A DNA stretch of 64,000 nt from Sarcomyxa edulis (taxonomy: Eukaryota; Basidiomycota; Agaricomycetes; Agaricales; Mycenaceae). Under the pieces are notes generated by a model that had not been told where the DNA came from, searched no databases, and was given only the letters and a program-made list of their open reading frames with translations. This document shows, in pieces, positions 1 through 12,136 of this stretch. Made by a program: the position numbers and the translations under genes. The stretch lies in contig QUOL01000004.1 of the NCBI GenBank assembly GCA_009761415.1, forward strand, positions 1,798,001-1,862,000, in the 5' to 3' direction. The number at the start of each line of letters is the position of its first letter. Positions within the stretch are counted from its first letter, which is position 1.

Positions 1-982
1 GCAAAATCGCTGCTCTAGGTCTACGCGACCCCAAATATTTCGTCGTCCAGGGCAGTGGCAAGCCTCAAGATGGTGCGGATAACAATGACGATGTCATGGA
101 CGTTGTAATGGAGAAATTCAGTATGCCAGCCACTTTGACCGTTCGTTTTCTTACATTTTCTTGTCATCTTTTTTCTGACTCGTCGTCAATACAGGAACAT
201 ATGATAGTCTGCGAATCATCGCAAAAACCGCTGATGTTATTCCATCTCGTACACAGTCATGGTATCACCAACGCATTGGTGTTCACAAAATCGGCCGAAT
301 CTACAACACGCCTAGTTCGGCTATTTGAATTCTTCGAAAAGGCTCGAATAGCAACTTCGGGACCCGGGAGTGGGCCCCAGTCGCCGGCGATGGTGGTGGC
401 GCAGGCGTATTCCAGCGACCTCGGCGCCAATGAACGAAAGTCCATTCTTGAAAAGTTCAAGGCACAGGAAATACAGATGTACGCACGGGTTCACGTCTTT
501 CTCTCTTGATAGGATCTAACGGATAGGACGGAGTGCAGATTGGTGTGCTCGGACTTGATCTCTCGGGGCATAGATATCAGCCATGTGTCGCATGTGGTGA
601 GTTATGATGTTCCTGTCGATATGCGCAAATATGTGCATCGGGTAGGAAGAACGGCTCGTGCTGGCAGAGATGGTGATGCTTGGACTTTGGTCGAAGAACA
701 GGAGGTATGTCTAACTCCATGTTTCTGACTCTTACCCGTTTCGAAGGCGTACGTTTGTTGACGGACCTATGCAGGCTCGATATTTTAAATCCATGATGAA
801 AGAAGCTGATCACTTGGAGAAGATTAAGAGGTTGAGAGTCGCCGAAAAGGATACTGCTTCATTGGTTCCTTATTATGAGGTGCGGAGCTATTCTTGTTGT
901 CTTGATCAGTGCAAATGCTCATGATCATCGTCTCACTGGACAGATTGCTCTTGGCCATCTCAAGGAGGCATATGGACGATAG
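1..982 (+). CDS. DEAD-box ATP-dependent RNA helicase, Dbp6/DDX51-like (3' part)
   Basis: The 5' end lies outside the window. The visible part is the end of helicase domain 1 and all of domain 2. It shows the domain-2 motifs [21 protein letters not shown] and [13 protein letters not shown] (motif VI with its arginines), followed by a basic C-terminal tail. At least four introns are supported: about 140-195, from 480 to the AG before 541, 706-774, and one ending just before the last exon [12 protein letters not shown]. The stop is TAG at 980-982. Dbp6 and DDX51 act in early assembly of the 60S ribosomal subunit in the nucleolus. The C-terminal sequence fits that subfamily better than other DEAD-box groups, but the call rests on a partial protein. 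Confidence 0.85.
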
Positions 983-1395
983 GACTGTTTGATAAGATAT
1001 GTCTACCGTATCACAAACTAAGCCATTAGTAATGTACCCGGCTACTTCAAGTACCTCGAATCTTCCAAATTCGAGTCTGACATGTGTTTCAAGTTTGGAC
1101 TGACCAAAGTACATACTACTATGTGGTATCCTGTAGTGTCTACTGATCCTTGAGTTTGAGTGTTGTCGTTCCGTCGGGTTGAATCCGCAAAAGAGTCGCA
1201 GTGAGCTGCTCGATCGTGATCGATGATTCCACCGCAAGACATCCGAACTTTGTCCACGTTTTTGCGTCATGCTCTGGCTCGCATCGGCCCCTCCAAATCG
1301 CCAGCAATATATAGATTCTGTATCAGTCAGCACGGCGAAATTATACGCAGTTACGAATCTGAAGCCGTGGCTGCCCCTTCGTTCTCAACGTCGAC
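983..1395. other. Intergenic: helicase 3' flank and ABC transporter 1 promoter
   Basis: About 410 bp without a convincing gene. It holds a GATAAGATA stretch near 990. An upstream ATG at 1223 opens a different frame and is not the transporter start. No full ATCWGATAA site is present. Confidence 0.5.
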
Positions 1396-4300
1396 ATGGC
1401 AAAATCTGAGCTCACAGCAGATGCAGGATCCCTACGTTCTGACGATTCCGCTACGAAAGAAGGCAGACCAGACGATATCAAGGACAAGGAAGCTACAGTC
1501 GAAATTCAACAGATCCCGGTGGTGTACAACAAGCGTTCAAGGTACGTATGATCTAATTATCGCAAGAAATGTCGACATTGATGCAATGTTATCCTGTCCT
1601 AGATTAACCCGGGTGCCATTCACGACTACCAAGATACCACCACCTCCAAAGGCGTCAATACATGACTCTGATCTGATCCCCGAAGTCACCGCTAATTGGC
1701 TTAGTATCCTTACATTCCAATGGATCACCCCCTTACTTGGGTTGGGCTATTCTCGTCCACTGGAAGCTCCAGATCTATACAAGCTGCAGGATGATCGTGC
1801 AGCGGCCTATATTGCAGACCGTATTCTTGCTTCGTTTGCAGCTCGTCAGGAAAAGGCGGCCTTATATAATGCCCGTTTACTCAACGGAGAGATCAAACCA
1901 GGCTGGAGGGCCATCTGGTGGACCCTCAAAGGCAAACGAGCTGACCGCGAGAAGCAATGGAGAGAGTCAACCGGAAAGCAGAGAGCATCTTTAATATATG
2001 CCATGAACGACTCCGTGAAGTGGTGGTTCTGGTCCTCTGGAATCTTGAAGGTTATCGGAGATACTGCTCAAGTAACATCACCGTGCGTAGTCGTTTTCTA
2101 CCCTTTCATCTCTTACTGAACAGGATACTGCCTGCAGCCTCCTCGTCAAGGTACTGTCTTTCTGTTGCTACTATCCATCTCCTCGTCTTTTAATAGTCTT
2201 ACAGGCCATCATTAACTTTGCGACCGAGTCATACAGTGCTCATCGCACTGGGACTGGTACGATACCTCCTATAGGAAAAGGAATCGGATTTGCCTTCGGT
2301 TTACTAGGCCTTCAGATGATCGCATCGCTATGTACCCATCATTTCTTCTACCGCAGCGCGTCCACCGGTGTCTTGCTACGTGGAGGCCTTATTACTGCCA
2401 TCTATTCGCGATCTCTCCATCTCACTACACGAGCCCGCTCTAGCCTTCCTAATGGTAAACTCGTCAACCACATCTCCACAGACGTATCGCGGATAGACTT
2501 TTGCTGTGGCTTCTTCCATATGAGTTGGGCCGCCCCCATTCAGATGATAATCTGCTTGATCCTACTACTTATCAATCTGGGTCCTAGCGCTCTGGCTGGT
2601 TATGGTTTCTTCATCATGGCAATGCCTGCGCAGACTTTGGCTATGAAGCAGCTCATCAAGCTCCGACACAAAACGATGGCTTGGACGGACAAGAGAGCGA
2701 AACTGCTGCAAGAGCTTTTGGGAGGAATCAAGATCATCAAGTTCTTCAATTGGGAACAACCTTTCCTCAAGAAACTGGTCGGGTACCGTCAGAAAGAAAT
2801 GGCGTAAGTTGTATATATTTCGCTTTGCATGGTACCCTTTGATTTACTTTGACTTCGCGTTTTAGGTATGTGAGGTCATTGCTGCTCTTGCGAGCGGCGA
2901 ACAATGCTGTGGCAACGTCCCTACCTGTCCTTGCGTCCGTTATCGCTTTTGTCGTTTATTCGGCAACTGGACACAGTCTAGATGCAGCTAATGTCTTCGC
3001 TTCTCTCACAACTTTTAATTTATTGAGACTCCCTTTGATGTTCCTACGTACGTCTTCGCTAGCTCTGCAATTCTATTTGTAGAAAATTCTTATCTCTTTC
3101 TTTCTTTTAGCTCTGTCGTTTAGTGCCATCGCCGACGCATCCAACGCCGCCGAACGTCTCTACGGTGTCTTCGAAGCAGAAACGCTCGACGAGACACACA
3201 TTCGAGACGACGATCTCTCGTGCGCCGTCGAAGTAAAAGGTGCCTCGTTCACCTGGGACTCCCCTCCACCCGAGGTGGAAGATCCCAAGAAACGCAAAGG
3301 ACACGGCAAGGAAGCAGCTGCACTCGCATTGGCTGAAAAGACCGCAGCAGCCGCGCTAGCTGCAGAGAAGGCAAAGACGGACCAGGATAATGTGTTCAAG
3401 TTGAACGATATCAATATGGAGATCCCGAGGGGGAAATTAGTTGCTATCGTTGGTCCTGTTGGATCGGGTAAATCTTCCCTTTTGCAAGGTATTATCGGTG
3501 AGATGAGGAGAACGGAGGGTACGATCAGGTTTTGTGGGTCTGTCGCTTATTGCCCTCAGACAGCTTGGATTCAGGTGGGTTTGGTCATATTTTGGATTTT
3601 CTCGTGGCGAGTGGCGATTACTTATATATTACTTCAGAATGCAACAGTCCGCGAAAATATATGTTTCGGGCGGCCATTCGAGGAGGATAGATATTGGAAT
3701 GCTGTTCATGATGCCTGTCTGGAAGCTGATCTCGATATGCTCCCAGATTCGGATCTGACAGAGGTCGGTGAGAAGGGTATATCCTTATCTGGCGGTCAGA
3801 AGCAACGTATCAACATCTGTCGCGCTATATACTGCAATACCGATATCCAATTTTTCGATGTACGCATTTAAATTTTCCACCTGCCAGCCTTCTCACCCTC
3901 ACCGTTTCTCAAATCATTCAGGACCCATTGTCGGCCTTGGATGCTCATGTCGGGAAGGCGGTTTTCCAGAATGTCCTACAAACCAACTCCATGGAGAAAA
4001 CTCGGGTCCTTGTAACCCATGCTTTACACTTCCTTCCTCAGGTCGACTATATCTATGCCATGGCTGATGGCCGTATTGCGGAACGTGGGACGTACGAGGA
4101 GCTCATGAAGAACAATGGTGAATTCTCCAAGTTCTTCACCGAGTTTGGGACGAAGGAAGAGGAGGAAGAGGAACAGAAAGAAGTTCTTGAGGAAGAGAAG
4201 GACGCAATTGAGGAGGAGGGTGGCGGCGCGGAGAAAACGAAACGTAAGGATGTAGCTGGTGCTGCATTGATGCAAGCGGAAGAGCGGAATACTGGTGCAA

Positions 4301-7300
4301 TCTCTAAGGCTGTGTACAAGGAGTATCTGTCGGCTGGGAAGGGCCCAGTCGTTCTTCCCCTCCTCTTTTTATCTTTGGTTCTCATTCAGGTAAATCATAT
4401 CCACCATTTCAGTCATTTCGCCTTCCTGAAGATATCGAATTCCACTTCTTAGGGTGCCACTGTCATGTCAAGTTACTGGTTCGTTTGATTGTTTCGTCTC
4501 CTCTCTGAAGTCATGTTGACGAAACGCCGCCACAGGCTTGTTTATTGGGAAGAAGAGTAAGTTACTCATCACATATCCAATTCAGGTTGTCTGACCTCTA
4601 CGTATCAGCAAATGGTTACGACCGTCTGGTTTCTATGTGCGTCGAGTTCCGGCGCCCCCTTATAAGTTCCCGTTGTCAAACCTAACTGAACCATAGATGG
4701 GAATATATGCATTTTTGGGAGTTTCGCAAGGTACGCGGATTTCAAGAGAAGATGAATAGAGGCTCAGTATTTTTACCACTTACGCAGCACTCGCTTTCTT
4801 TATGATGGGAGCCATGTTTGCTCTGTTAACTTGTTCGTCGTCAACATCTCCCCTGTTTTATTTTGTATGCTCATCTGTGATTTTGCCTCCCTCCAGATTT
4901 CGCTTCTCAACGGCTTCATAGAGTGCGCTTCTTTTGTTCTATTCAGATTGTCCTCTAACCGCAATTTTTTTTAGGATGCCATCCACCGTGTCATGCATGC
5001 ACCTATGTCTTTCTTTGAAACCACGGTATGTCGATCTCATTGTATATATACATATATATGTACTATCCATTTAACTCACAACAACGTATAAAGCCTTTAG
5101 GCAGGATCATGAATCGTTTCTCAAAAGGTGTGTTTGTTATTTCCATGGGCAATGATACAATTACAAATCAGTTCCAAGATATCGACACCATCGACAATAT
5201 GCTTGGAGGTACTTAACCGATTTGCCTCAGTATATATTTGCGAAGCCCTCATACTCATTCTACAGATGCTCTTCGTATGATGGCTGCAACATCGTCCAGT
5301 ATAATCGGGGCAGTAATCTTGATTTCCATCGTCCTCCCTTGGTTCCTCATCGCGGTCGCCTGCATTCTCGTTCTTTACATCTACGCCGCCTCCTTCTACC
5401 GTGCCAGTGCTAGAGAATTGAAAGTGTGTTCTCCTCTGCTATCGATATTTTGTGAAGTCTTCTGATCACGAGCCTACTTTTAGCGACTCGGTACTAATTC
5501 ATGACATTATATACCTAGCATTTGGCTGATCGATTCTTCTCGCAGACGCTGTTCTACGATCGTCTCTCTACTCTCACTTCTCAGAGTCTCTATCAGGACT
5601 GGCTACTATCCGCGCATACGGTGAAACGGCACGCTTCCAACAAGACAATGAGGACCGAGTCAATGTGGAAAACCGGTAGGATTCCATGGCAATAGCTTTG
5701 AGAATGAAAACACTAATCGTCTTCTCAGGGCTTACTGGTTAACCGTCACGAACCAGAGATGGCTGGGTATACGTCTGGACTTCCTTGGGTCTCTTCTGAC
5801 TTTTGTAGTCGCTCTCTTGACAGTCGGCACTAGATTCACCATCTCCCCAGCGCAGACCGGGTTGACGCTATCTTATATCTTATCGGTTCAGCAAGCATTT
5901 GGATGGCTCGTTCGTCAAACTGCCGAAGTAGAGAACGACATGAACTCGGTAGAGCGTGTCGTCCATTATGCCACCGAAATCGAAACCGAAGCGGAACATG
6001 AACTGCCGAATGCCAAACCTACTTCACCTTGGCCATCCGAGGGTCGAGTTGAACTCAAGGACGTTATTCTGAACTATCGTCCCGAACTCCCCCCTGTTTT
6101 GAAGGGTATCTCGATGACTGTACAAGCAGGCGAGCATATTGGTATAGTTGGACGGTGAGTCTCAGCGCTTGTGTAATCAAACCACTCGACCTCTGAAACC
6201 GGCCCTTCATAGTACCGGCGCAGGAAAGAGTTCAATCATGACAGCCCTTTATCGCCTTGTCGAGTTGACAGCAGGATCGATCACGATTGACGATATAGAC
6301 ATCTCCACAGGTCAGTCTTACCAAATTATCACTCGAGAACAAACTTGACCTTGACATCTTGAAGTTGGTCTTTCTGATCTTCGGAGCGGTCTGTCTATTA
6401 TACCCCAAGATCCTGTATGTTCTATCCACATCTGTGATATCTCGGTGCTGACCATTCTAACTTGGAATTTAGCTTCTGTGTGAGTGGTTCTGTTGATGAT
6501 GCCATGCTTGTTTATCGAATTATCTTCTCTAGTCTCTGGAACACTGCGCAGCAATTTAGACCCTTTCGGGTTGCATGACGATGCCAAACTTTGGGATGCC
6601 TTGAAGCGATCGTACCTTGTGGAGACAACAAAACTCACTTCGCCCGATCCACTAGACGAGGACCTGCCTAGCGGTTCTCCAGCGCCGATGAACAAATTCA
6701 CATTAGATCACGTCATCGAGGACGAAGGAGGAAATCTATCCATCGGACAGGTAATGTACACTTCGAGAATACAAGAGTCTGTGCATACTGACACATCACA
6801 TCTGCAGCGCTCTTTGGTGTCTCTTGCTCGAGCCTTGGTGAAAGATACCAAGATACTAATTCTGGACGAAGCCACAGGTCTGGGTCTTGTACATCTTGGA
6901 GATACTACCGTCCTGATCATCTTCGTTCGGTTAGCTTCGGTCGATTATGAAACGGATCGCAACATCCAAGATACCATTACACGTGAATTTGCGGACCGCA
7001 CTATTCTCTGCATCGCCCGTGAGCCAACCTCTTGACTTTCTTAGTAGTGCTTCGTATGAGACAATCATTCTAGATCGGCTTCGGACTATAATAGCATATG
7101 ACCGTATATGCGTTTTGGATGCAGGTCAAATTGCCGTAAGTGTCATAGAATTTTTCCATGCCGAAGTAGTTGTTCATTTTCAACTCAGGAATTTGACACC
7201 CCTGCCCGTTTGTATGAGCGTCCGGACGGCATCTTCAGAGGAATGTGCGAGCGTTCTTCTATCAGCTTCGAGGACATCAAGCTCGCTTCAAAGCTCAAGG

Positions 7301-7317
7301 CGGCAAACGAAACTTAG
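1396..7317 (+). CDS. ABC transporter, ABCC/MRP family, YOR1-like (ABC1)
   Basis: A full transporter, TMD1-NBD1-TMD2-NBD2, in many short exons; probably plasma-membrane or vacuolar efflux. ATG 1396 was chosen because its frame ([11 protein letters not shown]...) joins through an intron at 1542-1602 to the conserved [13 protein letters not shown] segment. NBD1 has Walker [10 protein letters not shown] (3452-3478) and signature LSGGQKQ (3785-3805); Walker B ends DDPLSALD, with Asp in place of the catalytic Glu, as is usual for ABCC NBD1. A Glu-rich linker lies near 4150-4240. NBD2 has Walker [10 protein letters not shown], split by an intron, a Q-loop IIPQDP, a weak signature LSIGQRSL, Walker [11 protein letters not shown] and an H-loop His. 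A 7-nt exon (6473-6479) is needed to read [14 protein letters not shown]. The stop is TAG 7315-7317. The paralogue lies at 12137-18794. The substrate is unknown; YOR1 relatives export organic anions and drugs. Confidence 0.9.
6473..6479 (+). other. 7-nt microexon of ABC1
   Basis: CTTCTGT between an acceptor ending TTTAG and a donor GTGAGT. It supplies Leu-Leu and the first base of Phe in [17 protein letters not shown] after the NBD2 Q-loop. Confidence 0.75.
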
Positions 7318-7705
7318 ATGACTGACGAAATTAATGCATTATACGGACTTTATGTCGTTAGAGTAGATGGATCGCTTCCCGCTGGTATTGACTGTTGCCC
7401 GTGTGTTTAGGGAGGTTGTAGCGCATATCAATTAGATCTATTAGACTCTGAGACTCTGAGAGATCATGTCCACGTCACCCTGTCTAGAGGTCCTTGCCGT
7501 TATCTATACAGGTCTGTACAGGTGAGCCGGCGCACCTTCCGGAAGTTCATTTCGCCATGGCCATTGCTAGAAGCAAACGGCGAGCCTTCATTCTGATGGT
7601 CGAATTCTCTATTTGTGGAAAAGAGTACAGTATTCGCTATCCTTATAAGCGGACAAACTGGAAGTAGATACATTGTATACCCGTGACTGGGATAAATGAA
7701 GAAGA
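7318..7705. other. Convergent 3' region between ABC1 and laccase
   Basis: Shared downstream region of two convergent genes. No gene or clear repeat is seen; polyadenylation signals must lie here but cannot be placed with confidence. Confidence 0.5.
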
Positions 7706-10540
7706 TCACTGGAATTCTGGGGCGAGTGCATCATAGGTTGGGCAAAGATCCCTGCCAAGTCGTTAATGACGCGGATAGGTAGATAGTAGTAGACTTACTT
7801 CCAGTCTTGCTGTACGATTTGAGATTGATCGCCGGAGATGTTGCCAGCAGGGTCCTCACCAAAGACAACTGCGAGGCCGGCTTCCAAGTGCCAGTCAATG
7901 TGGCTATCGACGAATGAGTGAAACATGTGGGGATTAAGTCGTGGTCAGGACCCACCAATGCAAGAACCAAGCTCCAGGGTTACCGCTGAAGAACCTGAAT
8001 GTGGTATTACCGCCATTCACTATCACGAAATTGAGTGGTCAAGAAATCAACAAACGACTGAAGATGACATACAAGGATAGACGTCGCGGCGTGGAGGGTT
8101 GACAAAATTAGTCGTAGCGGCATTGGACAGACGTACAACGTCGAATGTGTGTCCTGAAAAACAAAGACGTTATGACACACGGCACGCAAGCTGTAAAACC
8201 AGTCGACTTGCCATGCACTATAGAGTAAAATCACCCCCAAGACAGTCAGAAAACTTGTTTTCAACAGCTATGTGAGAGCGATTGACATACAATGGAAGGG
8301 ATGAGCTGCGTAGAGAGGATGTTGAGTCAAACAAATTCATGCAAATTTTATCATAATTTACCTCCTGCGCCTGGAAGAGATACTTCGATGATCTTGTTCG
8401 GAGGGAGGAATATGACTTGCTCAGAAGGTAGAACGTCGGTAGGCTTCGCGGCACCACTAAGGAGTTGAAGGAGGACTGGAACGGATGGAGATACATAAGA
8501 GATGCCATTAATGTCGAAGAACGGAGGGTTGGGTTGAGCAATGTTGAGTGTGATAGCGAAATCTGCAGGCTGGTCTCCTAACTGACATCGCAAAGGGAGT
8601 AAGCATTTCTAGACTGCGAACATATGCCTTGAAAGACTTACGTTTCCAGGGCCGACTTCAGCAATGGGCTAGAAGTAGAGCTCTCAAAAGGCAGTCGAAT
8701 GCGTATAGAGAAAATTCACTTACATGCATGGTAGCGTCATCGAGTTTCACGCCTACAACTTCGGTTGTAACGGGATCGACGAGTGGAGCACCAACATATC
8801 GTAAGATGGCCTTTGCAAGGGTAGGGTCGACTGGATGAAGGAATGTTAGACTATATAGTTGGTTTGGCATGTCTTGCTCACAATTTGGATTCAACGCAGG
8901 GGATCCACCGGTCGGTCTGAAAGAAACAGTCAGCACATGTTGGCCCGTCGCTTTTGACAAACGCACGGTGCACGAATCCAGTAGTTATCAACGGTCTGAT
9001 TAGCGTTCACGACAATCGAGATTCGTTGCGCTGCCAGAGACGTGAGCAAAAATTATACGAGAATTGGAATTCCTTACCAGCATAAACATCGGCATTTTGG
9101 ACAGGTACCGGGTCATGTTCGGTACCGTCAAGCTCAATTACGTCGAACGTATGATTGTCGATCGAGAATGTCATGAACGGGCGGCAAGAGATTCCAATGA
9201 TACGGAACCTAGAGACAAACAGATGAATGAAGACAGAGTCTGAGGTGCAATTCGCATTACCGGTAGCGTTTGCCTTTCTGGACACTGATAACTGCATAAG
9301 GGACTGCGGGGCCGCCAACAAAGCGGCCAACCCCGTTGATCAAGCCGGCATCAGGGACACTGTCGTCGTCGTCACTTTGAGCAAAATCCCGCAAAATAGT
9401 GAGTAGAAAAGGCTCTCACGGCACAGTCCCTGTTTCGAAGAAGACCTTCTGGGCATGAGGAGCAAGATCATGGTACCAGTCAGCCAAGGTGATGATGGTA
9501 GTTTCTAGAAGATTTGCTTTAGTCCCGAGCATCTCCTCAATGATCTGAGAGATTCACCATCGTCGACTGATCACAAAAGAGCACACCACGATCAGACTAC
9601 TTGTCTTGCAGCCATAGAGGTGGCACACATACCGTCATAGAGACCCTTGAGCGGATCGTCGGGATCTGTATTTCGATCAGCCAGACGTACAGAAACCGTG
9701 CGATGAACCTAGCATACCGTAGACAATAAACGCGCCACGAAGACCTGAGGAAGCTATCAGTTGACTTGTACAAGGAACTACGTAGAAAGCATACCATCAC
9801 AATATTGAGTAGAAAGATGCGAGTGATACCAGAAGTTACCAGTTTGGCCAGCAGTAGAGAACTGATATAGGAAGCTATTGTTCGGAGCTTTGAGGTCATC
9901 AGTGTGATTGAACATCTCGACAGATCGCTGGTCAACCGAACTTACCAATAGGGCATTGATTCTTTTAGGCATGAGAAAGACGGAATTTGTGGCCGAAGAT
10001 TATTATCTGAAGTGTTTCAAGCACTCACCACGAACGAAGGGCCATCCATGCCGGATGTACGGGCTTGGAAAAAGCCGTGCCAATGCTGTTCGAAGTGATC
10101 AATTCGAAGAGTCATGTCAGACATAGCTGTGACTTACGATGGATGTGCTGCGTCGCATATCGGGGTCAACGAGCTGATTATGCACATTGATCTGATACAA
10201 ATGTGAGTTTCGAGAAAGGTTACATGGTAAATAATGACTTTACCTGCACATCATCATTCTTGTTTACTGCAACCACTGTGGATAATCCGCTTCGGTCAGA
10301 CATTGCATGTAGGGAGGTAGAGGAGAAAAAATTACCAGGTCCAGGAAATATTCCATTCACGAGGACTCCGCTACACGAGTATGAATGAGCTTGAGGACAT
10401 CATGATACAATTGCCTCTCACTCTCGGGCAAAGCCATCTGGAGAGACGACTGCGTTTTTGACCGCAAAATCGAACTTCTGAGTGGCAGCGTACGCAACGG
10501 CAGGAAGAAAACCCAACGGCAGAAGAGAGAAACGGACCAT
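7706..10540 (-). CDS. Laccase (secreted multicopper oxidase)
   Basis: Oxidises phenols and reduces oxygen to water in the extracellular space. ATG at 10540-10538 opens a signal peptide ([18 protein letters not shown]), followed by a typical mature start and, after an intron, [11 protein letters not shown]. All four copper signatures are present once introns are removed: HWHGFFQ (10085-10074), [11 protein letters not shown] (about 9830-9793), HPFHLHGHTFDVV (8310 to about 8135, over three exons) and [15 protein letters not shown] (about 7965-7880). The type-1 Cys codon is split by a 52-nt intron. Leu sits ten residues after that Cys, as in medium-potential laccases. HPFHLHGH needs a 6-nt exon (8212-8217) flanked by a 73-nt GT-AG intron and a 58-nt GC-AG intron. 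The C-terminus [14 protein letters not shown] ends at TGA 7708-7706. The gene looks intact. It lies between two ABC transporters; a functional link to them is not shown. Confidence 0.95.
8212..8217 (-). other. 6-nt microexon of laccase with flanking GC-AG intron
   Basis: On the minus strand, HPFH plus one base ends at 8291. A 73-nt GT-AG intron (8290-8218) follows, then TGCATG (8217-8212), then a 58-nt intron starting GCAAGT (8211-8154), then the exon GACACACATTCGAC. Only this splicing gives the invariant HPFHLHGHTFDV. Confidence 0.8.
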
Positions 10541-12136
10541 AGCTGGAGAGGGGATTGTGGGTCAGCGATCGCTCAAAGTAGCCCTTTTAAACACCTTGAG
10601 CATCTTGCCACTCCGAGAACGTATGCCCATGCGGCATTTTGGCCGAACAAGGGTCTCCAATTCTTGTACCAGTACCAGGAAACAAGTGGGGATATTGAGT
10701 GACCGTGAGACGCCAAGTGAATTTAAGGCTCCTCATAGGCCATTTGGGCTCTACAGTCTATGACTGAGGCTGTTTTAATTTGACCGCCGAGTCTGTTTCG
10801 GTATCTATGCAGCCTCTCAGATTGATTCAATTGATCAGGCCACATATATTATAACCCACACCTATGAGTAGTATTGATGGCCCGGGAAGTGCGCAATGTG
10901 CTTTCGAATTTCGAGAGTTACTGTAGGTGGGCCTGAGTACCACAGACTTTCCTAGCATCTGATACAACCCAGCGCCTGAGAGCTAAACACGCCGTGTGAT
11001 AAGATAGCGTATCAGATCCTGTATTTTAGAAGTTCACATTGGAAGAGTTCACATTGGCAGTAAACAACGGGTCGTTCTACGGGTGATCGAGTTGATTGAT
11101 GATGTACACGGATGAGTCGGCTAAGAATGAAATTTCGGCTCCGGAAGGAGGGTGAGCGCAAACACCGGATGCAGAGTCGGGAGATATGTGGCAAACGACG
11201 CGTAAGAGAACGAACATAACCAAGGACGAAGCAGTATGATCATTCACTGCTGTCTCCTCTAGCTCGTTATCTTGTTGTTGGTATTGAGGAAAGACACCTA
11301 GCAATCGTCGACCTTGTGGAAGACCAATTTTCAGCACTCAAACATGTATCCCATGCACGTATCCCAAGCTCACCCACCCAAAGACCCATTCATTGGAAAG
11401 AGTATGAGACGGACGCACGCTGCATCGCGGGAGTCAGTCTAGTGAAGATCGGCACTTCTCTGTCATTTTCACGTCTCCAACTCTCATTCATCCCCAATCG
11501 CACTCTCCAGATTCTACAGGACGCCTCTCACGGTAGACGTGAGAGGTCACTGAGTGACTGTCGGATTGAATGTGTCGGGAGTCGATGGCCGAATATGACA
11601 GACTGAGATGTAAGGAGATGTAATGGCAAAGAACGGTGGCATGTGGTCGGGGCCTGCAGTGGGAATTATACCACGGGCCAAGTCGCGCTCGCACTGTCAT
11701 TTCAACACCCTGTCAGTGCACTATGGGAACCACCTTTGACAATCAGGCAGAGTACCCACGGACGGATCCTATATGCGAAGTCTATAATACCAGAATGCAC
11801 CATCTCTACAACATCTCTATCATGTGGATGATGAAATTGTCGCCAGTTTCTGTATCACCATTTGAGGAGACAGACGTGGATTGGCATCTCCCCTGATTCA
11901 GGAACAGAGAATCATACGATGGAAATAGAGTATTCGTCCTACTCTTCGAAGAGCCAAGATCAAAAAGGCCGAAGAAACATCAATTTGGACTCTGGAGGCT
12001 GGAGCATGGACGTAGCAAACGCACCGTCGTGACTGTGACTCAGGAATGACAATCATCTCAGTCACGCTCTAAATATTGGTGTACTCAACTTGAATCGATT
12101 ATAGTCAGGTTTCGAGGTATTATATGGACAAGGTAG
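10541..12136. other. Intergenic: laccase promoter and ABC2 3' flank
   Basis: About 1.6 kb with no ORF that looks like coding sequence. A TTTAAAAG TATA-like element lies about 45 bp upstream of the laccase ATG on the minus strand. A perfect 9-bp inverted repeat is at 11524-11546. Nothing else is recognised. Confidence 0.5.
11524..11546. repeat. Perfect 9-bp inverted repeat (hairpin)
   Basis: CCTCTCACG, five bases, then CGTGAGAGG. The arms are exact reverse complements. It lies in the 1.6-kb gap between laccase and ABC2. Function unknown; it could be a binding site or chance. Confidence 0.5.

Noticed and set aside
1223..1395. Upstream ATG for ABC1 at 1223
   Set aside because: Its frame is not the one that continues into the conserved transporter exon; ATG 1396 joins correctly through the intron at 1542-1602.
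7880..7970. Laccase apparently lacking the type-1 copper cysteine (direct reading gives FVDSHIDWH)
   Set aside because: A 52-nt GT-AG intron splits the codon; after splicing the motif is [14 protein letters not shown], fully canonical.
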